A stretch of DNA of 32,862 nucleotides from JBGSYJ01 sp041748075 (lineage in GTDB: Bacteria; Acidobacteriota; Thermoanaerobaculia; Gp7-AA8). Under the pieces are notes generated by a model. The model was not told where the DNA came from, searched no databases, and saw only the letters and a program-made list of their open reading frames with translations. The stretch spans positions 1-32,862 of the forward strand of contig JBGTDX010000164.1 of NCBI GenBank assembly GCA_041748075.1, in the 5' to 3' direction. The stretch's first letter is position 1, and every line of letters starts with the position of its first letter. Positions 25,911-32,862 of the stretch are shown piece after piece. The translations under genes and the position numbers were made by a program.

Positions 25911-27071
25911 TCACTTCCGGAGGAGTTCGATCAGCACGACCTCCGGCGACATGCCGAGTCGAAACGGCACGACCCAGTACCCGGCTCCAGTCGTCACAAA
26001 CAGGTTCGATCCACCCGACTCGTACAGACCCATGTGGTATGGGATGAACACTCCCGCGAGGGACCAGTTCCACCTGCGGATGCCGAACTGCCCTCCGTGC
26101 GAGTGGCCCGTCATCGTCAGACCGATCCTCGATGCGACCGCATCCTCGAACGCCTTCGGCTGGTGTGCGAGAAGCAGCGGAAAGGAGCCCGCCGGCACGG
26201 CCTGTAACGCTTTGCCCAGATCAGGACGCAGCCAGTCCGGAGCATTACGGCCTTCAGCGGCATGATCGGAAATGCCTGCAATCGACAGTGCCTGATCTCT
26301 CCGCCGGATGGTCCAGGCATCGTTGAGCAGCAGCGAGACCCGCGACTGGGCGCGCATCCGCTCTACGACTTTCTCGGGATCGCCGTAGATCTCGTGATTG
26401 CCCAGCACGGCCAGGATCGGCACGCCGTCTCTGACGCTGGACAGGCCCTCGACGAACTTCGGAACGAAGTACGAGGCGTCGTCGACGAAGTCACCCGCCA
26501 CGAGAACCACCGACGGATCGAGCGAGTTCAGCGCCCGGCTGATCTCGTGAAGCCGGGAAGAACGGGTGAACAGGCCCACGTGCAGATCGCTGATGAGTGC
26601 GATTCGATATCCGTCGAAAGCGGGAGGAAGGTCAGAGAGCGGGATTCTCACATACGCAACGCGCAGAGGAACGAGCGCGCTGTAGAACCCTGCCACGACA
26701 ATGAGCGCGCCGAGGACGAGAATCACCCTTGACGGCTTCGATGCGAATTGTGCGAAAGGCACTCTCCGTCGCGCTGGTAGCCACAGAAGAGCTACGACCA
26801 TCAGGAATGCCGAGTAAAGAATCAGAAAGATCAGCCACGAAAACCAGGGAGGCCCCAGGAATGACCGCAGGAGGATCATCGCCATCGAGCCCCGCATCGT
26901 GAAGAGAAACGGCAGTGCCAGCCAGAAAAGATTACCAATTGTAAAGGCCAATCTCACGAACAGGACACGCTTCGGATGAATGCGTATCAGAGCCCGAAAC
27001 ACGATGACGTTGAGCGTGAGGAATGAGATGACGACGAGCGCAGCAATTACGTAGGGAACGATGGATGTCAT
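25911..27071 (-). CDS. Membrane-anchored calcineurin-like metallophosphoesterase
   Basis: The product has 386 residues from ATG 27071, chosen because it opens directly on a membrane helix. Upstream residues in the longer frame to 27236 look non-coding and lie opposite the response-regulator promoter region. Four hydrophobic helices fill residues 4-133. A metallophosphoesterase domain follows with 'RIALISDLHVGLF' (Asp162, His164), 'VVLVAGDFVDDAS' (Asp194), 'LAVLGNHEIYG' (Asn225, His226), 'LLLAHQPKAF' and 'LTMTGHSHGGQFG'. It resembles the YaeI/YkuE-like group, which includes enzymes proposed to act on lipid-linked phosphate esters. The substrate is not established. The Shine-Dalgarno is weak. 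Confidence 0.92.
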   Translation of the reverse strand: MTSIVPYVIAALVVISFLTLNVIVFRALIRIHPKRVLFVRLAFTIGNLFWLALPFLFTMRGSMAMILLRSFLGPPWFSWLIFLILYSAFLMVVALLWLPARRRVPFAQFASKPSRVILVLGALIVVAGFYSALVPLRVAYVRIPLSDLPPAFDGYRIALISDLHVGLFTRSSRLHEISRALNSLDPSVVLVAGDFVDDASYFVPKFVEGLSSVRDGVPILAVLGNHEIYGDPEKVVERMRAQSRVSLLLNDAWTIRRRDQALSIAGISDHAAEGRNAPDWLRPDLGKALQAVPAGSFPLLLAHQPKAFEDAVASRIGLTMTGHSHGGQFGIRRWNWSLAGVFIPYHMGLYESGGSNLFVTTGAGYWVVPFRLGMSPEVVLIELLRK

Positions 27072-27148
27072 AGACAGAGTTGACTGCGCACCTTCCGGTA
27101 GAGTTCGGATCTGAACGAACTTTTTTTCCGTCCCAAATGGCCTCCCAT

Positions 27149-27179
27149 CTTTGCACATATGTGCATGGAACGTGCAAAG
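27149..27179. promoter_or_regulatory. Nested palindrome upstream of the response regulator
   Basis: TGCACATATGTGCA (27152-27165) is a perfect 14-base palindrome. An overlapping inverted pair, CTTTGCAC (27149-27156) and GTGCAAAG (27172-27179), reuses its left half. The site lies 20-50 bases before the response-regulator start and in the leader of the divergent phosphoesterase, a good position for a dimeric regulator acting on both. The binding protein is unknown. Confidence 0.45.
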
Positions 27180-27198
27180 CCTGCCCGGTATGGCCGCC

Positions 27199-27618
27199 AT
27201 GAAGAAGGTCCTCGTTGTGGAAGACAGTGCGGACATCCGCCGCCTCTACGCGATCGGTCTGAATCACAGGGGATACCAGGTGAAACTCGCTGCGAACGGC
27301 GCGGAAGCTCTCGATCGCATCGAGACTGAAAAGCCCGACGTGATTCTTCTGGATCTTCTGATGCCGATCATGGATGGATGGGAAGTACTCGCAAAACTCA
27401 ACCCCCCGGGCGGCGGTCTCTGCATCCCCGTCGTGGTGATCAGTGGGCAGACACCGCCTCCGGAGGACTTCAGCCATGAATGCGTCGCCGGCTGGCTGGC
27501 TAAACCAATTTCGATCGAACAGCTCGCAGAAGCAATAGACCTGGCAATACCACTGGAGAAAGCAAAGAAGCGAGCCCGCGATTTCTCCTCACATGGCGAG
27601 GAATCCCGGTTAGCGTAG
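27199..27618 (+). CDS. Stand-alone response regulator receiver domain
   Basis: The product has 139 residues from ATG 27199 ('MKKVLVVEDSADIRRLYAIG'). An ATG at 27190 would add three residues, and a TTG-initiated frame from 27151 is unlikely. The acidic pocket is Glu8/Asp9, the phosphoacceptor is Asp52 in 'VILLDLLMPIMDGWEVL', Ser82 is in 'VVVISGQ' and Lys102 is in 'GWLAKPIS'. There is no output domain, so it acts by protein contact, like CheY- or Spo0F-type regulators. No histidine kinase is adjacent. An FHA-domain protein follows after 77 bases on the same strand. Confidence 0.93.
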   Translation: MKKVLVVEDSADIRRLYAIGLNHRGYQVKLAANGAEALDRIETEKPDVILLDLLMPIMDGWEVLAKLNPPGGGLCIPVVVISGQTPPPEDFSHECVAGWLAKPISIEQLAEAIDLAIPLEKAKKRARDFSSHGEESRLA

Positions 27619-27695
27619 CGGTGTCGGTTGTCACGCCGCGTCGCTACACAAAAAGTCACGGGATTCACAGACCACTACACTAAAATCAACCTTAC

Positions 27696-28925
27696 ATGGC
27701 GAGAGTCTCTTTCATCGCCGCCGACGGTACGGAGCGCGACATGCAGCTCGATGCGACGCGAACTCTGAACATCGGCCGCGATCCGGGCAACGACCTTGTG
27801 CTGCGCGATCCCAGAGTGTCACGACGACACGCGGAGATCGTATTCGATAAAGGTTTCTTCATTCTCCGCGATCTCGGGAGTGCGAACGGTTCATTCGTCA
27901 ACGGAAAGAAAATCAGCGTTGCCCCACTGATCGATCGAGCCCAGATCAAGCTCGGCAACAGCCGGGGGAGCTTCTGGCGTGAACCCGATCACCCCGATTC
28001 TCCTTCTTCTACGATCGCCGTCGATCTCTTCAAAGCAACCGAATCGGGAGATCATCCCGAGGATCCGGACCCCTTTCCCGACGCATCAGAACATTCTTCA
28101 GCAGCCTCCATGGCAACCTCGCTCGATCTGGCCAGCGAAATCCCTCAGGGAGCGCGCGAGGCGGTCGAAGAGGTCAGAGAAGTTCCGGAGGGATCGTCGG
28201 ATTCCAGGTTCCAGCTGTCGCGTTACGTGCTCGACGTGAGCGTCCCCTATGGAGAGCGTTCGACGGTCCGCGACGAATCCGGCAATCCGCTGTTTCACTA
28301 CCAGCGTCCCGTGAACCTGGCCGGTTTCCTGGCCGGCCTCTTCGCCACGCTCGTGATTCTCGCTGGCGCGGGCGTCACGATTTTTCTCGCAGCGTCGGGG
28401 TTCTACTTGCAGGCACTCGTCGCACTCCTGATGACGTTCGGTTTTGCTCTCGTGATCCTGCTGCTGGTGCCACAAAAACGCCACATCTATCTGTACGACG
28501 ATCCCGAATTGCGCTCGGTGAACCTCATGCTGTGGCAGGAGAGCCGATTCGCTTTTCCCGTACTTCGCTTCAGCGTACGGACTGCCGACGGACGGATGAT
28601 CGGATCATTCTCAAAAAACGTACTCAGTGCATTCGGAAGGCACCGATGGGCCATCGGCGATGCGTTCGGCTCCTCGACCGTTGGATGTGCGATCGAAGAT
28701 TCTCTCGGGATGGCGCTTCTGCGGAAGTTTCTCGGTTCGTTCTTCGGTCTTTTCAAGACCAACTTTCAGATCTTCGACGGCGACGAGCAGGTGGGAGTGA
28801 TCGATCGCCGCACCAGCGGGCTCGACCGCTATTTTCTCGACCTCACTCCGGATGCCTCCTACGGCTTCGACCGCCGCACCGCTCTGGCACTGGCGGTTCT
28901 GATCGACGGTCTCGAACGGAAGTAG
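27696..28925 (+). CDS. FHA-domain membrane protein with a split tubby/LURP-one/scramblase-like domain
   Basis: This is a 409-residue protein. Residues 1-92 form an FHA domain with all phosphothreonine-binding landmarks: 'NIGRDPGNDLVL' (Arg28), 'VSRRHAEIVF' (Ser42, His45) and 'DLGSANGSFVNGKKI' (Asn64, Asn69). An acidic, Ser/Pro-rich linker follows (about 95-170). From 171 the sequence resembles the tubby-like fold of LURP-one and phospholipid scramblase proteins: 'RYVLDVSVPYGERSTVRDES' with 'GNPLFHYQR', then after a membrane hairpin 'FQIFDGDEQVGVIDRRTSGL', 'DRYFLDLTPDASYGFDRRTA' and 'LALAVLIDGLER'. Two membrane helices (about 206-233 and 238-259) interrupt that domain after its first strands. 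The resemblance of the second half is by eye and needs profile confirmation. A phospho-dependent membrane-associated role is inferred. Confidence 0.75.
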   Translation: MARVSFIAADGTERDMQLDATRTLNIGRDPGNDLVLRDPRVSRRHAEIVFDKGFFILRDLGSANGSFVNGKKISVAPLIDRAQIKLGNSRGSFWREPDHPDSPSSTIAVDLFKATESGDHPEDPDPFPDASEHSSAASMATSLDLASEIPQGAREAVEEVREVPEGSSDSRFQLSRYVLDVSVPYGERSTVRDESGNPLFHYQRPVNLAGFLAGLFATLVILAGAGVTIFLAASGFYLQALVALLMTFGFALVILLLVPQKRHIYLYDDPELRSVNLMLWQESRFAFPVLRFSVRTADGRMIGSFSKNVLSAFGRHRWAIGDAFGSSTVGCAIEDSLGMALLRKFLGSFFGLFKTNFQIFDGDEQVGVIDRRTSGLDRYFLDLTPDASYGFDRRTALALAVLIDGLERK

Positions 28926-28937
28926 GGGCGCCGCCCC
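28925..28937 (+). terminator. Short GC hairpin directly after the FHA gene
   Basis: GGGGC-GCC-GCCCC starts on the last base of the TAG stop. It is stable but short and has no U tract, so termination is only possible, perhaps helped by the following repeat hairpin. Confidence 0.3.
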
Positions 28938-28947
28938 CACCCACCCG

Positions 28948-28991
28948 GTTGTGAGTTGTGAGTTGTGAGTTGTGAGTTGTGAGTTGTGAGT
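28948..28991 (+). repeat. Tandem array of the 7-mer GTTGTGA (six units)
   Basis: There are six perfect head-to-tail copies of GTTGTGA plus a partial GT. It lies between the FHA gene (plus) and the SpoIID gene (minus). The array is nearly complementary to the AACTCAG array 44 bases further on. Confidence 0.95.
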
Positions 28992-29034
28992 GAGCCTGCC
29001 TCGCGCGCCGGGCAGGGGCGTCCCATACTTGCAA

Positions 29035-29060
29035 AACTCAGAACTCAGAACTCAGAACTC
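29035..29060 (+). repeat. Tandem array of the 7-mer AACTCAG (three units and a part)
   Basis: There are three perfect copies of AACTCAG plus AACTC, ending two bases before the SpoIID stop. Its complement, CTGAGTT, matches the GTTGTGA array register (TGAGTTG) in six of seven bases per unit. A CCTGCC/GGCAGG pair (28995-29000 and 29011-29016) lies between the arrays, so the whole segment can fold as one long imperfect hairpin. Confidence 0.93.
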
Positions 29061-29061
29061 G

Positions 29062-31272
29062 TCACCTCCGCCCCCCGGCCGGCACAATCTGCACTCCGGT
29101 GTAGAACCGCTTGATGATCTCGTCCGCGTCCCAGCCGCGGAACGCCATCCCGTAGGCTCCCACCTGACACATGCCTGTGCCGTGTCCCCATCCCTTGCCG
29201 AAGAACGTGTAGCGGTCGACGCCGTCTGCATCTTTCGTCTTCCGGATCACGAACAGATTGTCCGGAACCTCGAGAGACCAGCGGATCGGAAGCCCCCTGA
29301 GGTTGAACGTCCTCCCGCCCTCGGCCACGACCTGAAGCTCGGTCACGCGATGCGACGCATCGTGCCCCAGCGGCCTGAGGTCCTGCAGCGAGGTGATCGC
29401 ATTGCGCTTCGCGATCGATGCGACGAGCTGCTCGGCCCGATAGCTCCGCGTCCAGTTCGCAAAGCTCGAGGTGCGATCGAATGACGCGCCGTCGTAGTTC
29501 CCCTGAACGATCACCGCGACGGGACGTCCGTCCTGCCGCTGAAGTACCGACGCGCGGTCTCCGATCATGATGGGAACGCGGTCGAGCTCGCGAGTCCTGT
29601 CACCGATTCGTCTCATGACGGGGATGCCGGAGGGCAGGGTGAACGAGGTCTCTCTTCCGGCGGCCTTCAGCCTCATCGCGCGGCCGCTCAGGCTGAAGAT
29701 CTTCCCGCTCGTTTCGGTGATGCTCCCCTGCTCTTCGAGCCAGGAGTAGAGAAGGGCATACAGCTCCTCGCGCGGCATCGCAGCGTCGAGATCGGATGCG
29801 TTGACGTACTGGGTTGGAGTGAGTCCGTACTTGATCAGGAACGAAGCCACCAGATACGCTTCGCTTTCTCCTCCGCCGGGAAAGAAGTACTGCCGGTCTT
29901 CGGGAAGAGTCAGCCGCCGCGCTGTGTCGCTGAGATTCCACACACCCGCAAGCCAGCTGAGGACGTCGCGCCGGCGACTCGATGCGGGAGACGAGTTGCC
30001 CGACAACTGAGAGCCGGCAACTCTGGAGGCGGCTGAAACCGCAGTGCGTACGTCGCCTGCCGCCCAGGAAGTTCCCTCGCCTACGCCGGCGATGGCGGCA
30101 AAGAGGCGCGCATCAGTCTGCATCTCCGTGAGCATGCCGCTCGTCGAGCGTCCCGCCAGCTCGACCATTTCCATCTCGACACAACGTGCTCGCCGGAGAT
30201 ACGGTTCATTCCGGCCGGGAAACATCACCTCGACGTCGGAGGTTTCGCCTCCGCATGTCGACGTATAGAGAGCGTCGATCGGTTGTCCGCCATGCGTGAT
30301 GATCATGCCCGTGGTCTCCGCAACGGCCCGATCGCTCAGCGCATGCTCGGTGGAGAACCCTCGATACACCTGACACGCCGGAGTCGGACAGATGTCGTAG
30401 CCTTCGGTCCTGAAGTCGCCCATACGCTTGATCACGTAAGTCCGCGCCGCGAGCGCCTGCGCTTTCAGAGCTTCGACTTCGTCGAAGATGCTGGGTCCCA
30501 TCTCGTTCGGCACGACACCACGCACGTAGTCTTCGACGTTCAGCTCGTTGATGACATTCAGGAGTCCGCGGTTGTTGATGAAGAGGCGCGCACCTCCCCG
30601 GTACGGTAGATCCCCGATCGTGACTGTTTCGGCCTGAGCCGGAAGGATGAGCAGCGTAGGCGATTCGAGCGCGTGAGCATCACCTTCGTCATCGACGAGT
30701 CTGTGTACATGCTGAAAGGCCTGATCTGACGGGCGCCGAGTCACGAGCATATCCGTTCCGTATCGCGCTGCCGTGAGCCGGTCGCGCAGGGGAACCGCCG
30801 CATCGGTCGTCTCGAAGTCACCCGCCAGAATCCGGTACGGACCACCCGATGGATCGGCAACGGCATCCACACGCTCGCCCGTCTCGCTGCTGATCTTCGC
30901 TGCAAACTCCTCGGCTCGCTTTCTGTCGGCCAGCGCAGCAACCTGGACGGCATACCGGGTTGTGGCCTGTCTCACGGGAGACGACACCGTGAAGCCGCGA
31001 CGGATGATCGAGGGCCCGCGCTTCGCGAGCACGACGTAGCCACCCTCGATCCGGGGAAACCGCGCGCTCGTCTGATCGGTCAGCAAACCGACGCGGACGA
31101 CCGGCTCGGCGATCGTCCGGGGAACCTGTGCGATGGGCGAGAGCCGGTTTGCAGAGCTCGCCTGCGCCGGTGGCCCGGGAGACGGTCTCGGGGAAGGCGT
31201 GCTGGTAGTGGTCGCACACGATGCGGCGAGAAGTGAAAGAAGCGCAAAGGGCGCAAGACGCGTGAGATTCAT
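29062..31272 (-). CDS. SpoIID/LytB-domain lipoprotein with an embedded SPOR domain
   Basis: The product has 736 residues from ATG 31272, which has AGGAG six bases upstream and opens a lipoprotein signal peptide with lipobox L-A-A-S-C (Cys19). The longer frame to 31578 reads through a repeat and lacks this. A Ser/Pro-rich spacer follows. Residues about 105-180 ('RYAVQVAALADRKRAEEFAA', 'YRILAGDFETTDAA') form a SPOR domain, which binds denuded peptidoglycan. The SpoIID core includes 'LNVEDYVRGVVPNEMG', 'EALKAQALAARTYVIKRMG' and 'ALYTSTCGGETSDVEVMFP', and its end is 'GWGHGTGMCQVGAYGMAFRG'. A long insert separates those SpoIID halves. The expected role is a lytic transglycosylase-like or amidase-enhancer activity on the cell wall, held at the outer membrane. 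Confidence 0.92.
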   Translation of the reverse strand: MNLTRLAPFALLSLLAASCATTTSTPSPRPSPGPPAQASSANRLSPIAQVPRTIAEPVVRVGLLTDQTSARFPRIEGGYVVLAKRGPSIIRRGFTVSSPVRQATTRYAVQVAALADRKRAEEFAAKISSETGERVDAVADPSGGPYRILAGDFETTDAAVPLRDRLTAARYGTDMLVTRRPSDQAFQHVHRLVDDEGDAHALESPTLLILPAQAETVTIGDLPYRGGARLFINNRGLLNVINELNVEDYVRGVVPNEMGPSIFDEVEALKAQALAARTYVIKRMGDFRTEGYDICPTPACQVYRGFSTEHALSDRAVAETTGMIITHGGQPIDALYTSTCGGETSDVEVMFPGRNEPYLRRARCVEMEMVELAGRSTSGMLTEMQTDARLFAAIAGVGEGTSWAAGDVRTAVSAASRVAGSQLSGNSSPASSRRRDVLSWLAGVWNLSDTARRLTLPEDRQYFFPGGGESEAYLVASFLIKYGLTPTQYVNASDLDAAMPREELYALLYSWLEEQGSITETSGKIFSLSGRAMRLKAAGRETSFTLPSGIPVMRRIGDRTRELDRVPIMIGDRASVLQRQDGRPVAVIVQGNYDGASFDRTSSFANWTRSYRAEQLVASIAKRNAITSLQDLRPLGHDASHRVTELQVVAEGGRTFNLRGLPIRWSLEVPDNLFVIRKTKDADGVDRYTFFGKGWGHGTGMCQVGAYGMAFRGWDADEIIKRFYTGVQIVPAGGRR

Positions 31273-31320
31273 CGACTCTCCTGATTGATCATTCTTCTGG
31301 AGTTGCACAAATGAACGCGG

Positions 31321-31395
31321 TGTCATCTGAGCGAAGCGATCATCTTGCGACGCTTGATCCCCGCAAGAAAATCCTTCGCTTCGCTCAGGATGACA
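31321..31395. repeat. Extended palindromic repeat (TCATCCTGAGCGAAGCGAAGG type)
   Basis: The left arm TGTCATCTGAGCGAAGCGAT (31321-31340) pairs with the complement of CCTTCGCTTCGCTCAGGATGACA (31373-31395), with one extra base and few mismatches. An inner pair, CTTGCG (31344-31349) and CGCAAG (31362-31367), extends the stem. The segment separates the aminotransferase from the SpoIID gene, both on the minus strand, and may end or stabilise the upstream transcript. Similar GAGCGAAGCGA elements are, from memory, frequent in many bacterial genomes. Confidence 0.75.
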
Positions 31396-31406
31396 AGTCT
31401 GCGCAG

Positions 31407-32651
31407 TTACGTATCCGCGCTTCGGAACAGCTCTCCCAGCCGAGCGACACCTTCCCGCAACCGCGCGTCCGTCTCCTTTGCAAAAGTCAGGCGCATCGTT
31501 TGGAGACCGCTGCCATCCACGAAGAACGGCGCGCCGGGAACGAAGGCAACACCCATCCCGATCGCGCGGCTGACCCACTCGCGAGTGTCCGCCGGCTTCC
31601 GCAGCGTGAGGAACGTGAAGAGTCCGCCCGCGGCCGGCGTCCAGTCGGCGAGCATGCCCACCTCCGATTCGAGAGCCTCCATGAAAATGTTCCGCTTCTC
31701 GCGATAGAAGGCACGTACCTTCTCAATCTGCGGAGCGAGCCTGCCGCTTGCGACGAACTCGTCCACGATCGACTGATCGAGCATCCCGGAACAGAGGTCT
31801 GCCGCCTCCTTCGCAAGCTCGAGCGGCCTGAACATCGCGGGGGGGGCGACGATCCAGCCGCAGCGAAGTCCGGGCGCCAGCACTTTCGAGAAGGACCCGA
31901 GGTAAATGACGCGGCCATGCGAGTCCATCGAGCGCATCGGCGTCGTGTCGGCATCCTCGACATAGACGAGCTCGCCGTACGGGTCGTCCTCGAGAATCCG
32001 GAAGCCGAACTCGGCCGCGATGGCCAAAGTCTCGCTTCTCCGTGCTCTGGTCATCAACCGGCCGGAAGGGTTCTGAAAGTTCGGAATCGTGTAAAGGCAC
32101 TGGATGCGTCGTCCCTCAGAACGGAGTCTCGCCGCAACCCTGCGCAGATCCTCCGTGTCGATCCCCTGGTCGTCCTGCCTGACCCCGACGAGCTCGGCAC
32201 GCCTGCTGTAAAACGAAGCGGACGCTCCGATGTAAGTCGGCAGCTCGACGAGCACGACGTCGCCCGGATCGAGCAGAACGTTGGCTACGAGCTGGAGAGC
32301 CTGTTGCGAGCCGGTGGTGATGAGCACGTCGTCAGAGGTGCAATCGATTCCCCGCGACCTGCAGATCTGCGCAATTGAATCGCGGAGTCGCGGGAGGCCC
32401 GGAGTGGGGCCGTACTGAAGCGCGACCGCCGCTCGTTCACGCAGAATCATCTCGGCACATTCGAGAAATTCGATTGCGGGAAATGTCTCGGGGCTCGGCA
32501 GCCCTCCTGCGAAGGAGATGACTGACGGGTCATTGATCAGCTTCGCAAATGCGCGGATTGCCGAGGGACGAAGGTTGCGGGCGTCGAGAGAGAGAAAGTC
32601 CTCGGCCGCCGCTTCCGGTTGCGGGTCGTGAGTTGCAGGCTGGGAGTCCAT
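31407..32651 (-). CDS. PLP-dependent class I/II aminotransferase (LysN/2-aminoadipate-aminotransferase-like)
   Basis: The product has 414 residues from ATG 32651. The frame continues open to 32723 and beyond but has no better start. Fold-type I landmarks: 'VISFAGGLPSPETFP' (44-58), 'LQYGPTPGLPRLRDSIA' (78-94), 'VLITTGSQQALQLVANVLLD' (109-128), 'YTIPNFQNPSGRLM' (187-200), 'ILEDDPYGELVY' (219-230) and the PLP lysine in 'YLGSFSKVLAPGLRCGW' (Lys256). This is the MocR-like catalytic domain without a DNA-binding head, as in broad-specificity aminotransferases acting on 2-aminoadipate, branched or aromatic amino acids with 2-oxoglutarate. The amino-donor preference cannot be told. Residues 2-13 are encoded by a degenerate 7-mer repeat, so the real start could lie downstream of it. 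Confidence 0.92.
   Translation of the reverse strand: MDSQPATHDPQPEAAAEDFLSLDARNLRPSAIRAFAKLINDPSVISFAGGLPSPETFPAIEFLECAEMILRERAAVALQYGPTPGLPRLRDSIAQICRSRGIDCTSDDVLITTGSQQALQLVANVLLDPGDVVLVELPTYIGASASFYSRRAELVGVRQDDQGIDTEDLRRVAARLRSEGRRIQCLYTIPNFQNPSGRLMTRARRSETLAIAAEFGFRILEDDPYGELVYVEDADTTPMRSMDSHGRVIYLGSFSKVLAPGLRCGWIVAPPAMFRPLELAKEAADLCSGMLDQSIVDEFVASGRLAPQIEKVRAFYREKRNIFMEALESEVGMLADWTPAAGGLFTFLTLRKPADTREWVSRAIGMGVAFVPGAPFFVDGSGLQTMRLTFAKETDARLREGVARLGELFRSADT
32618..32645 (+). repeat. Degenerate 7-mer array within the aminotransferase 5' end
   Basis: GTTGCGG, GTCGTGA, GTTGCAG and GCTGGGA follow each other in exact 7-base register and resemble the GTTGTGA unit at 28948. They encode the low-complexity 'SQPATHDPQPEA' segment on the opposite strand. 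Confidence 0.5.
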
Positions 32652-32752
32652 CTCGCTGACTTTATCGCAGAGGACTCGAATCGAGGAATCCGCGATCGCA
32701 CGGTCGTCAGGCAGAACCGGCAACCGGGTTCGCGAGGACCTTGGGAGCGGGG

Positions 32753-32774
32753 TAGTGGCCTGTATTGGTGAAAT
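32753..32774 (+). repeat. Half copy of the palindrome at 6868-6902
   Basis: 22 bases starting TAGTGGCCTGTATTGGTG are identical to the complement of 6880-6901. The second arm of the palindrome is missing here, as the sequence continues CGGGACC. The surrounding 32652-32862 shows no gene with a convincing start. A minus-strand open frame is continuous with the aminotransferase. Confidence 0.85.
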
Positions 32775-32862
32775 CGGGACCAGCGTTGCAGGCGCCGCGC
32801 GGACAGATGCGAGCCATCGTGAGGCAGGCGATGCGGGGCATCGCCGACGAGCGAGGGCGAAG

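Noticed and set aside
27615..27647. Stem GTAGCG/CGCTAC after the response regulator as a terminator
   Set aside because: The loop is long with only partial inner pairing, and an A run rather than a T run follows on the coding strand.
28948..29060. CRISPR array
   Set aside because: The units are contiguous 7-mers with no spacers, and no cas gene is nearby.
32775..32862. Possible C-terminal end of another minus-strand gene reading CNAGPDFTNTGHY
   Set aside because: Too short to judge, the frame competes with the open aminotransferase frame, and part of it is the dispersed repeat. No family could be supported.
1..32862. tRNA, rRNA, riboswitch, insertion sequence or prophage
   Set aside because: No cloverleaf, conserved rRNA segment, known aptamer core, transposase or integrase was seen by reading both strands. 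A covariance-model scan was not possible.

Overview
The window is a stretch of GC-rich bacterial chromosome carrying about 22 complete genes, one partial gene and one decayed gene. The envelope is Gram-negative: there is an RND efflux operon with a membrane-fusion adaptor, a Tat-type sulfatase and a SPOR/SpoIID lipoprotein. A secreted protein with the VWFA-related domain that is greatly expanded in Acidobacteriota, together with the general gene style (ECF sigma factors, DUF2059, M20 peptidase, ABC-2 exporters), points to an acidobacterial relative. This is an inference from gene content, not from a marker gene. There is no rRNA, tRNA, CRISPR array, transposase, integrase or phage gene that I can see. 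No gene-free gap exceeds about 300 bases.

Layout. 1-2846 (minus strand) is a regulatory block. It holds an anti-sigma-like partial gene, its ECF sigma factor, and a three-gene partner-switching module (GAF-PP2C phosphatase, RsbW-type kinase, STAS antagonist). 3066-3777 (plus) is a broken chimera: the head of an acyl-CoA-synthetase-like gene, with a frameshift, joined to the tail of a cation/proton antiporter (RCK_C domain). 3833-6842 holds two divergent secreted proteins, one of unknown function with an internal duplication and one M20 metallopeptidase. 6899-9312 (minus) is an ABC-2 exporter pair whose first ribosome-binding site lies inside a hairpin. 9369-15270 (minus) is a run of envelope and secreted proteins: VWFA-related protein, sulfatase, DUF2059, DUF2254 membrane protein and a Cys-based phosphatase.

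15466-24819 is a cytochrome P450 (minus) divergent from an efflux operon (plus) of one adaptor and two different RND pumps, an MdtABC-like arrangement without an outer-membrane channel. An operator-like palindrome lies between the P450 and the adaptor, and two near-identical palindromes separate the two pump genes. 24933-27071 (minus) carries a phosphinothricin-type acetyltransferase, an unknown small protein and a membrane-anchored metallophosphoesterase. 27199-28925 (plus) has a stand-alone response regulator and an FHA protein whose C-terminal half looks like a tubby/LURP-one/scramblase-type domain interrupted by a membrane hairpin. 29062-32651 (minus) carries a SPOR-SpoIID lipoprotein and a PLP aminotransferase, surrounded by small repeats: 7-base tandem arrays, an extended palindrome and a half copy of a palindrome also found at 6868-6902.

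Most of the window is ordinary housekeeping and accessory content. The parts I find most worth a second look are the FHA/split-tubby membrane protein, the chimeric decayed gene, the Shine-Dalgarno-sequestering hairpin before the ABC exporter, an 11-base promoter-like motif shared by the ECF sigma gene and the efflux operon, and the 7-mer repeat family that appears to extend into the aminotransferase N terminus.
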